Source of the DNA: Cordylochernes scorpioides | Lineage: Eukaryota > Arthropoda > Arachnida > Pseudoscorpiones > Chernetidae | Direction: 5' to 3' | NCBI GenBank assembly: GCA_030710605.1 | Contig: CP092880.1 | Location: 3,192,981-3,256,980, forward strand | DNA: 64,000 nucleotides | Shown: piece by piece, positions 32,401 to 44,400 of the stretch | Layout: the number at the start of each line of letters is the position of its first letter | Position numbering within the stretch: position 1 is the stretch's first letter | Position numbers and translations under genes: made by a program | Notes under the pieces: generated by a model | What the model was told of the DNA's origin: nothing | Database searches by the model: none | The model's input: only the letters and a program-made list of their open reading frames with translations

Positions 32401-35400
32401 GTTTACTTCAATCCCTATACCCACAATTATGGATGCATTAAACCATGTGATAAAAGAATCAAAAATAAATAATTTGCCAAAATCTGAATTTTTAATATGA
32501 ATAGAATTTTGTTTGAAAACAACATACTTTATTTATGATGACCAAATATATCTCCAAATGAAAGGTGCAACAATGGGTAGTCCAATATCACCAAACACAG
32601 CTTGTATTACTATAGGCCAATTAGAAATAAAAGCTCTAAATTCACTTAAAAATGATGTTTATCATTTTAAAAGATATGTGGATGACTCCATTTTATTTAT
32701 TAATCAGGGAAGTGAACAAAAAATTTTGGATACTTTCAACAATATATTGCCTGATATCAATTACTCTATGGAAGTAGATAACAACAAATCAATAAATTTC
32801 CTGGACATGAACTTATCATACAACAATAACAACATTACAACCTCTATATACAAAAAACCAACACATACAGGAACTTATTGGAACTTTAGCTCACAGCACC
32901 ATTTCAGCCAAAAAGTAGGATTAGTAAAAGCTCTTATATATAGAGCTTTTACACTCATTAATGATACAACTAAAAGAAATATAGAAATTAACAACATCAA
33001 AAAAGAACTAATCAATGAAGATTTTCCCATCAAATTGATAGATAGAATAATAGAAGACATGAACCAAAAATATGAGAATAATACTTTAATTCAAAATCTA
33101 AAGTGCAAAAACAAAGAAGCCAAATTTATCACATTGCCATTTATAAACCAAAAGTTTGCAAGAAATTTGACTAATATATTCAAAAAGTATGAAAAAATAA
33201 ACATTGCATGGAAACCATGTAACCCTATCTCTCAATATATCAACAACCATAAGAACACTCACATACCAAATAGAGCAGGTTTAATTTATGAAGTGAAATG
33301 TGAAAAATGTGACCAATGTTATGTAGGACAAACATCCAGAACTTTAAAAGAAAGAATGAAAAACCATGAATATGCTCTGAAATGGGATAAAATTGAGAAT
33401 TCTGCACTTGTAGAACATAGAAAAATCACAGGACATAATAATTTTAACCTAAAAGAAACAAAGATACTAGATTATGAGAAAAATTATTTTAAGAGACAAT
33501 TTAAAGAAGCATTTTTCATTCAAAAGAAATGTGCTACAATTAACAGAATGGAAGAAAGAGGAAATATAAATGATATTTATAGATATGCTTTTAATTATAT
33601 TTGAAAAACTTTTAATTCTAAGAATATTAATCAGCAGGTGTTTACCCATCTGTTTATCAGATAAATATCTTCTTATCTGTTATCTTGTTTACACACTTGA
33701 TAACAGGAACTATTTAAAAGCATGCTGTGGTAAAATTCTCTCATTCAGTACTTTTGTCTGAAGATGGTAACAACGCTGTTACCGAAACGTCACACACTAT
33801 TTATTTATTTGGATTTGGTCTTATTACCTTGTGTTTAGGTCTTATTTTATTGTAACTTTTATCATTGAAAAGTAAGGTCTGTAGAGATAATATTTGATGA
33901 TATTATTTTAAAAAAGAAACACATTGTCAGAAAGTAATACCATGCTAATATATCTTTAGCATAAATTTATTCAATAATACAGATATTTTTTTCTATGGTC
34001 CCACCACCCTAACATCTAATGTTATAAAACCAAATCCAAATAAATAGAGCTCTACTATTGTATTGGATTGGTTTTTTATATACCCTGCATTTACTATGGA
34101 AGACAGCTTAGGGGTGTTTAGGGAATCTACAGACATAAGCTTATAGGTCTGTTAGAGGTGTGCACATATATAATTTTATTTATATTTTAATACAGATTTT
34201 TTTTTTTTTTTCAAAAAAATAATTATATTTTTTACTCAAAAAAGGGAAAATTCTCAAAATAATTAATCTGTATTATATTCACACACAGTCCATTAGCCAT
34301 CATATATATTGAAATATACTGGCAACACACGTTACTCTCTCCTTCAAAATTACAGGATTATTTAAATTATAAATCACCAAAATGAATAACTTCAAGTGTA
34401 CTTCAAGTGCTGTTAACAATAAAGGAAAATACAAGGAAAGTTCTTTGTTGTTGTTGTTTCTTATCCCCTTGTGTAAAGATTACACGAATTCCATGAGTTC
34501 ATGCTCCTCGAGCTGTTTTATGATGAGCAGTGGCCTCTCCCAAAGGTCCTGTTTAGTGCATCTAATGCAAGCCAAAATGTGTTCTGGAGCTGCAGGTGCC
34601 AAGCTACATTTTGGGCAAGTGTGGTAGATTTTGTTGTTATTTTCTATCTTCAATGGCTTGAGATGGCCTGTTCTAAATCTTGTTAGTGTTGTTTGATGCT
34701 GTCTATTTCTGATGTTCAGAGCTCCTCCTGGGTTCACTCCACTGTACCAACTGTGCTTAGGTGGGATCCTCCAGTTCTTGTTTATTTTTGTTTTGGCTAC
34801 TGTTTCTATTTCTTTAAAAGGCAAGTTCTTTAGAAGAGACAAGTCAAAGATTAATTACAAAAAGATATAAGACTCCGCAACACTTTTTTATTATAAAATA
34901 TAATGCGGCTTATAATTGTAGAACGACATTTGAAAATTATCCTGCATGTGTTTCTTTTGAACGAAAAATCAAAATTTATTTTAAGGAGAAATAACGATTA
35001 TTTCTCCATAAAATAAATTTCAATTTTTTGTTCAAAAGAAACACATGCAGGATAATTTTCAAATGTCGTTCACTTTTTTATTAATTGTATGAAGTAGCTT
35101 TTGAGCAAGTCCTTCCTGCTGAGGAACAACTTGCACAAAAACTAATTTATACAATTAATTAAAAAATGTTGTTATGTATTTTTGTAATTTGTCGAAATCT
35201 GCAAACCTGTGATAATGAAGTTAAAGATAATCGCTGAAACTGTCATCAAAAAAGTAGAAGTTATGAAACAATTTGGTATGTGCCACTTTGACAGTTAATT
35301 CCATGGTAATGATAAGGCCCAATTTGGATTATTCTATATACAGTTACGAGCGTCATCATCTCTGTCACCGTTTGCTTTTTTTTTGGAATGGCACTCTCCT

Positions 35401-38400
35401 ATTGGTTGGCTACGATGGCGCCGCCACTACGCGAGACTCTTTGTTTTTGACTTTGCCCCCCCCCCCCCCCCCCCCCACTCGCTTTTTGGTTTTTGTAACT
35501 ATTGTGTTGGAGTGGGTCGCTCCTTAAATAAATGCATATATTAGTTAATAACTAAATGGAATCCTCTCTTTCTTTTTCCCAGTAAGAGACGCCTACGGAA
35601 GCCAACAGTACATAGACAGATAAAGCACATAGGCTATAGTTATTAACTAATATATGCATTTATTTAAGGCGCCAATTTATAATTGTAACAAATAGTATTT
35701 GAATCAAAACATTCAATCGGGTAAAACACGGGCGTTGCCCGGGTCATTCAGCTAGTAGATTATAAACACAAGGTAATAAGACCAAATAAATAAATAGTGT
35801 GTGACGTTTCTTTCAGTACTTTTGTCTGAAGATGGTAACAATGCTGTTACTGAAACGTCACACAATATTGATTTATTTGGATTTGGTCTTATTACCTTGT
35901 GTTTATATTTCCAAGATAACTTACATCTTGCAGGGGAGGAGGGTCCAGGCCGGGGAAGTGGGGGAATCTGTTGCGGCCCCTGAGGTGGGGAGGGGTGTCT
36001 GGGGGTAGCAGGCCCCTCCTCACGGCTTGCAGGAACTCCCCCAGGCGCTGGGAAGTCTGCCGGCTCTGTGCCAGGATCTGTGCCCAGGGGGTCTGGAGGT
36101 AGGGAGGACAGAGCATGGTAGACAGCTGCTCTGTGGCCTTGGTCAGCTCCACCTGGGTCATCAGTCTGGGTTACTGATGCTTCAATACAACACAGTCTTA
36201 TGGAACCTTAATTCACCATTCTGTGAGTGTCAAACTAAACAAGTGATGTTTTTGTTATTATTAAAATGACTTATTAAATATAATATCTTCTTCTTTCTTA
36301 TCTCCACTCAATCATATTAGGGTATCAAGCTTGTAGAGCTTGAGATTTGACAACCATCATGAATGGGTGAAGTAGAATACGTCTGCCTTTGTCATTAAGA
36401 CTGGGAGCACTACTCAGTGGCAGGCCGACTTAGCTACAAAATAAATGGCTGTCTCTGACATGAGGAACAAGTGCCATGTGCAGCTGCTCCTAACATGGAG
36501 TACAAACGCTGCTCATCTTGTATCCCTGGATTAGGAGCCCTTACAGGGTACTATCAGCCGGGCCAGCTGAACCCAGGTTTTATACCGAGCTTGTTACTGC
36601 TCCCCCTCCTCCTTTTTCATCCGGGCTTGGGCCCGGCAAAGGCCATTAAATATAATATGAAGGATTAAAATAAAGATACTTCGGCCAGTAAATCTTTTTA
36701 ATACCTCGACGTTTTGACAAAAATCTTTTGTCCTTGTCAGAAGCAAACAAAAATGAAAACATTTTTCAAGAACTATGAATGCCGGCCAGGCAGCCTCTAT
36801 CTTTACGATATGAAGGATGATTTCGCTACCTTTTAATTATACATATTATTTATCATTGGTAGCAAGGAGATACAAAACAAACTTAGTGTATGCGAAATAC
36901 AACAACAACAACAACAAAAGCCTTTATTGAGGACCTCTTGTCCTATGAAGGATTCGCCAGTTTACAGAGTAAGTGAAGAGAAAAGAACTAAGAATACAGA
37001 GAGAAACCTATATGTAGTAGGTATAGTATAGTATTTTCTACACTGTGACTATATACAACAGCAGCAACAAGCCTTTTACTGGAATCAAAGTCCCATACAG
37101 GATTCGTCATTCTAATCCTGACAAAGATTATTTTTACATATAATTATTTACATCAATTATATTATGTATATAACTTCTTCTTCTCTTCAGCTGTCTTCCA
37201 AAATTTGAACAACGCAAACGCTCCAGCTCTGTTTCTCACCACCTCATTCAACAGGAGCTCCAAAGAGAGTCCCTCAAGGCCTATTTCACTGAGGAACACT
37301 TCTCGTTCGTCTTTCAGCCCCATACATGAGAGTATATGGTGATGTAGCCCCGGCTCCATTCTCTGTATGTGAAATAAAGAACAATAATAATTACATACAA
37401 GAGATCCATTTCAAACATGAAAGCTCATCTATAGCCATTGTTATTCTGTGTAATATTCCAAGAGTTTTGTGGGTCAAACTATAAAAAGCATTATTTTGGT
37501 TCTTAAAGAAAAGGTTTTTTTGCTTATCCCTAGTACACGAAGTACAGGCCATGATAATCATGGTGGGTAGAAGTAGGCGACTGCTTTTACTGTAGGTGCC
37601 CTACATGTCTACACACGTGAAAAGCAGTTCGACTTTCCACTTACAAATGTGCCAGAGCCCCGTTTGGTTACTTGCACTCGTTAGTGGGGTTGGACTTTTG
37701 CAAGAATCAGAGGCCATTGGAGCATTTTCTTTTTTAATCAGAAAAAATGTACTCAATGCGGGAATCGAACCCGGGTCGTAGCGATCAAAAACCAATGGTT
37801 TAGACAATCCTTCCACCGACCCCCAAAAAAAGAAGTATTGGATCCATCCAAGTTACCCACCAGCATGAGTTCAAAGATGGAGAGCTTGTTGGGGTCATTC
37901 TCCAGGTGGGAGCTGTAGATGTGGGAGGCACGGAGCACGCGGCGCGAGTGCAGCAGGCACTTGGCAGCATTCAGCAACACATCACTCTGGTCCGGCTCAA
38001 TCCTCCGCTCATCCAGGAACTGCTCCGTCTTCTTCTCCAGAGAGGCAAGTAGCACCTGCTCTTTCTGTGCAATCCACCTTCTCTTCAGTACATACAGTCA
38101 AGTAGACATATAAGCTAACCTCCATAGGTGGACACCTCTCTACAAAGGACAAGTTTCATCCTCAAAATTACTATTTTTACTATTGAGCAGCTTACCCAGT
38201 AAGAGGACACCTTGCTGTAAAGGATTATACCTAGTAACAAGAGCCCAAGTGTCCTTTAGAGATTTTGTCCTTTAAATGATAATTTTGGCAATAAAAACTT
38301 TCCTTTAAAGAGAGGTGTCTTCTCATGGAGGTTCTATTTTAGATGTATGGGAATTTAATTCCAGAAATGTATATTTTTGTATTTAGATTGATTCCTCTCC

Positions 38401-41400
38401 CTCATTTTAGGATTGTAAAATACCATTGGAGAGGACCAAGAAGTATGGGGATGTAACTGACAAAGGATGAATTATTAGCAGAAACATAGATTTTCTTTCA
38501 CAAACCAAATTTGTCTTTTACATAAAAAATAATTAAGGCTAATAGTGATAAAAATTGACATATTTTAGAGTTCCTATAATTCTATATACAGTTATGAGCG
38601 TCATTCCTCATCTCCTAATCAATCAACTCTGTCACCGTTTGCTTTTTTTTTTAAATGGCGCCCTCCTATTGGTTGGCTACGGTCACGCCACCTTTGCCCC
38701 CCCCCACTCGCCATTTAACTATTGTGTTGGAGCGGGTCGCTCCCTAAATAAATGCATATATTAGATAATAACCAAATGGAATCCTCTCTTTCTTTTTCCC
38801 AGTAAGAGACGCCTACGGAAGCCAACAGTACATAGACAGATAAAGCACATCGGCTATAGTTATTAACTAACATATGCAATTAATTAAGGCGCCAATTTAT
38901 AATTGTAACAAATAGTATTTGAATCAAAACATTCAATCGGGTAAAACACGGGCGTTGCCCGGGTCATTCGGCTAGTGTAGTTATAATGGTGAGAACCTCA
39001 AATTTGTCTTCATGTTGCTTGAAGGCAGTGTAGTGGATGGCAAACTCCTTCATCTCCTGCATCTCCAGGTTCCTGGAGCTGGCCTGCACAATGGTGTGAG
39101 CTGTGGTTGTAGTGTGTGTTGTGAGAAAGCTGACCTCACTCAGCTGCTGGGACTCATTCTGGGCCACACGGTGCGCTGCGTCGTACAGCGTGCAGTGGTT
39201 GTAGCCGTCCTTCTTGGTGTTGTGGAGCTTCCAGGGCTCCAGGCACACCCAGCAGAAGTCATGCTTACACTGAAAACAACCACCTAAGTCTGGGTTTGTG
39301 AGGCATTTGATACAGAGAGAGGGGGGAAAGTTTTCTTAACTCTCCTCAAATACAAAGAGTGGCCTCAGGTGACCTGTTCAAACCTTGCAATCCTGGTGTA
39401 ATCACCCTATTTTTTTGATACTGTACCAATTATATCCTTTTAACTTCCCAGTGTGATAGGTTGGCTTTGAACTTGAGGCCTTTATCATCCCAAATTTAAC
39501 TGCCCCATTTTATACAAATTCCCACATAGCCATTTGTTGAGATGGAGGGAGAGAACAAATTATATACAGGGTGCAGCAGCTATTTGAGAACAAAATGATG
39601 TCCATGGGTAAAAATGAATGGACAAATGGAAAAGGGCATTTATTACATACTAAAGTTTTATATAGATGAACACATACCTAAAGGACAACATCATTCAAAG
39701 AATCCACCATCAGCAGCAATAACAGCTTCTATATGCTGTTGAAACTGACTGCAGACAGTAATGAGATGGGTCTTGGGAATGTTTGTCATTGCATCCACTA
39801 TAGCAGCTCTTTAGCTGCAACAATTGTGTGATAAATGACTATTGGAGTCCCTTTCAACTACGCCCCACATTATTTATAACGGAGGTCCTCATGAAACATA
39901 CATCAGATGGTAGTCTCATCAACCTGCAGCTCTCTGGCGAATGCCCTCATCGACTTCCCAGGGTCCTCATCGATGGCAACTTGGACACGGCTTATAAAAG
40001 TTTAGAGTCCTGATACTGTCAGAACATCAACAATGTCGTTTCTTTGGGAAACTTCCATCACATCACCCTTTGCAGAGCTCCCAATTCTCTGTGAACTTTG
40101 AAAACAAATGATCAGGTGACTTTCAAGAATGCATCAGTTTTTGAATCTTCCAGGGGTGTGTCCTGCAGCTAAGGAGACAAAAACTGCATGTCTTGTCATT
40201 TCTTGTGCAAGAGTAAGCTCTGCCATGTCTGCCTGCAACAGTATGTTACTATAACACACAGTGGCACCTATATTGTTTGTTCTCAAATATCAGCCACACC
40301 CTGTATATACCTAAATTTGGTAACCTGTTTCCATCCACACTCTGCCCCATATCACCCCTAGCTGAAATATATTCCAAGTTGGCAATTGCTGTCCATATAG
40401 GACAAAGCTCGAGTTATCTTCTATGGATAAAGATTAACAGAGAGGTGTGTAGGGATAGAGTTGAATTAATACTCTAGGAAATCACACAGAGGGGAGTAGA
40501 TACACAACACAAGGGAGTAATACCACTCTTCCTACCTTATAGCAGTTCATGTGGTTGCAGCCTTCATTCTTCTGGATGGGGGCCTTGCAGTGGGGACAGG
40601 CCTTGGAGTAGGTCACCAGCCAGAGGGAGTTGGCTGCCTCCTGGGATCTCACCAGGGTCTCACTCACTGCACCACAGCCTCTACTTGCTGCCACAGCTGG
40701 ATCTCCAGTCCATTGGTTAATGACCTACATAAAGTTGGTGTCTAAAAAAACATCTACCTATTTGAAAAAGGAAAAAAATAAATCAGGTTGAAAAAGTTTC
40801 TTTTTGAATTTGCAAGTTTTTTAGCAAATATACTGCTCTTCAACGGGCTAATACTCTATGTACAATCTCTAAATAATATTTATATAAAATAATTGAAAAA
40901 CTTTTGTTATTGGCATGTGTGGGCGTGCATCAGACTGTTTCCAGCTAAAGTAATAAATATTATACTGGGATGAAATATATATTCACAAATAATTAATAAT
41001 ATTTAGATAATCTGTCAGGGATATTATTATATTGGGCTGGGAGGTCAATTTTTCTATTGATGCTATTTGATGATACTACCTATTTGGCAAGTGAAAGTTG
41101 CTGATGGCTTGTGCACATCAAGTACACATCTGCCCAGACTGATAGAATATATTGGGAGGTTCATCAGTGGTGTCTCTAACTGAGAGTTGATGACCCTCCT
41201 CTCACCACAGTGGGTACAGGTAGTGGTTTGGTATATACTATAAAACCCAAATGCCACAAATTCAGTATAAATAGGGCATTCTATTATATATTCAAATATG
41301 AAATCCTTTGTTGGTACATCCCAGGAGCAATGGCCACCCAGACCTTTCAGTCCATAAACCAAGCATAGTTGGTACAGTGGAGTGAACCCAGGAAGAGGTC

Positions 41401-44400
41401 TGAACATCAGAAATAGACAGTATCAAATGACACTAACAAGATTTAGAACAGGCCATCTCAAGCCATTGAAGATAGAAAATAACAAAATCTACCCCACTTG
41501 CCCAAAATGTAGCTTGGTACCTGCAGCTCCAGAACACATTTTGGCTTGCATTAGATATACTAAAAAGGACCTTTGGGAGAGGCCGCTGCTTATCATAAAA
41601 CAGCTCAAGGAGCATGAACTCATGGAATTTGTGTAATCTTTACACAAGGTGATAAGAAACAACAACAACAGAAATCCTTTGCACTATGTGGCAGCCTCTA
41701 TTAGAAGTATGTAGAGAGGGTAACTGTGAACATCAACAAGAGTCCAGACATACACATCTGGGGGTCCATAGAAGCCACCCGGGCCTGCCACTCCTGCCAT
41801 TGGTCACAGCTGCAGGGGAAGTGGGCTGGCTCCAGGCAGGTCCTGTCACCACATTACATACATATGGTCTAGGTTGATGATGATATATTTGTATTATAGA
41901 TTGAAAACATAAGGTAATAAAACAAAATCCTATATAACAAATGAAAACATTGAGATACAAATGTTTCTTTTCACAAATAAATCAAGCTTCTACTGTCCTT
42001 ACTGCAATGAAAAAATATATTGGGAGGACTTGGCTCATCAGTAGTGAACCCTCCCAGCCGTTTTGCCAATTTTTTCATCGCAGTAAGGACAGTAGAAACT
42101 TGATTTATTTGTGAAAAGAAACATTTGTGTCTTAATGTTTTCATTTGTTATATATAGATGGTGCGTTATATTGCTTTGTTTTAAGACAAAATCCTAATAA
42201 ATAAAGTGTTAGACGCTTCGGTAACAACGCTGTTACCATCATTTTGTCTGACGATGTTAACAATGTTGTTACCAAAATGTCCCACACTATTTATTTATTA
42301 GGATTTTGTCTTATTACTTTGTCATTGTTTAGAATGAGAGTTATACTTCACGATGTTCCCCCCAAAGTACTAGAGGAGTGTTGAGAGAAACTGCCTTACT
42401 CCAAGGAAGGGAAAACCTTAACTCCATGTGGCAGACTACTAAGTCAGGAGGGAACCAAGTAGAAACAACTCCTTTCCAACAGAGAGGAGTACTTGTCCCA
42501 CTTTAAAAATCCTGAGTTCAACTGACCCAGTTAATGGACCTCAGCAATGGTCCCACTCCAGGGATAGAGAGGAGCTGTGTCTGTGCTCAAGTTAGAGTAA
42601 GCAGGAAAGGCTTCCATGTTAGGAATGGCCTCAAATTACAGGCAAAGTCAGACTTTCACCAAAGTGTGCCTGGATCATGGTGCCATGATCAACGAAAGCT
42701 ACACCCCTATACCCCATTCCATGATATCATGAACTCAAGGAATTCGTGTAATCTTTACACAAGGGGATAAGAAACAACAACAACTTGTCCTTAGAAACTG
42801 ATTCTAAAGGTGGATGAACCTACTATATGGATACAAAAGGGGCCAAGATTTTATAATGTAATAACCTGTGGATCTTAAAACTTAGAATTATGATGCTATA
42901 ACCAGGTTCCACTGTAGTTTTATATTTATATGAAGTAGAACTACCTCTCTATAAAGGACAACACCAATTTACAGAGCCAAAGTGTCCTTTAGGTTTATCT
43001 TTTCTCTTACCAAAGAGTTCCTAATTAGTAAAAATTGTAATTTTGGTGCTCAAAAGTATCCATCGAAGAGAAGTTTACTCAAGTAGTAGTGTCCTCTCAT
43101 GGAGATTGTTCATCTGTATATGAAAAATAGTTTTTTTTTTTTGCTTATCCCTAATACACGTGGTACAGGCCATGATAATCATAGTGGGTATAGGTAGGCG
43201 ACTGATTTTACTGTAAGTGCACCACATGTCTACACATGTTAGAAGCAGTTCGACTTTGCACTTACAAATGTGCCATAGCCTTGTTTGGTTCTTGCACTCG
43301 CTGGACTTTTGCAAAAATCGGGGGCCATTGGAATTTTTTATCTGAAAAAAAGTGCTCAATTCGGGAATTGAACCCAGGTCGTAGCGGTCGAGAAACCAAC
43401 GGACCATCCTTCTACCGGGAGGTTGAATAAAGGCTAGAGGTAAGATACCAACCAGCAGAAGAAGTGGCCGGCCCCACAATCCACAGTGGAGGGAGGAGAC
43501 GAGGGCTGCCCCACTCTGACTGCCCGTCCACAGCCAGGATGGGGGCACCACTGGAGCTCTGGGCTGCCCTCTACAAAGGCCTGCCACACCAACCAACTCT
43601 CTGTGAGCTACTTCAGTGGCTGCTTAAATCTAAACTCTCATTCTGGATGGGATTTGATTATTACATAGGTCATACTGTAATATAATGATGGCTTATTTGG
43701 TAGGATATATGAGGATATGAGAAAAATTACTAGCAGTTTCATTGAGAAAGGGCTGGGACTTATTTCAGAGAATTAGTGCCGAATTATCAGGTGTTGAATT
43801 TTATTTGCCTGTTTATAAAGATAATTATAGACAGTAGAACCCCACAATGAAGTTTCAGCACGATAGTGTCCTTTAAAGAAAAGAGTCCTCTTAAATGAGA
43901 ACAGCTAATTGGTAAAAATGGTAACTTTTGCACTGAAAACTGTCATAGAAGTATTACTGCTAGTAGAAGTCTGCACATGAAGGTTCTACTGTACATAATT
44001 AAAAGAAAGATCTCAGTAATAACAGATCCCCTGAGTATAGACAGACAATCCTGACCTTGATGTCAAACTGGAGATAGCGCCGGACCATGTCGGGACTGAC
44101 GGCCTGGTCAATCACCTCCACGGGCACGATGTGCAGGCAGTCATAGGCCGGGCACAGGATGGAGTGGGCCTCCCCTCCTTGGATCTTCATTGTCAGATAC
44201 CTGGGGGGCAGGGGGGTCAGTGGGGCTGGTGGCATCCACCTGGCTGTACTCACTGGCTCCAGCAGGATTTACAGAAGTGGTGCTGGCAGGGGATGACCAG
44301 CGTGGGGCCTCCACCATCCTCCACTGGCCCAGTGCAGATCTCGCACTGTGGGGCACCAACCAGTGAGCTGGCCACTCAGAGCCCCCAGCCTACCAACCAG

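Larger units (their letters stand above)
32313..33840 (+). mobile_element. Penelope-like element, copy B (5' truncated)
   Basis: Penelope elements encode RT plus GIY-YIG endonuclease and are distinct from LINEs and LTR elements. This copy begins within the RT domain near 32340 and continues through the GIY-YIG domain to the tail ending CTTATTACCTTGTGTTT at about 33836. From 32645 onward it is almost identical to copy A. Confidence 0.9.

Noticed and set aside
36102..36269. Plus-strand ORFs over RBR exons (for example 36027-36269, 43464-43685, 44131-44478)
   Set aside because: They are antisense to exons with clear family motifs on the minus strand; GC-rich exon composition keeps several frames open.
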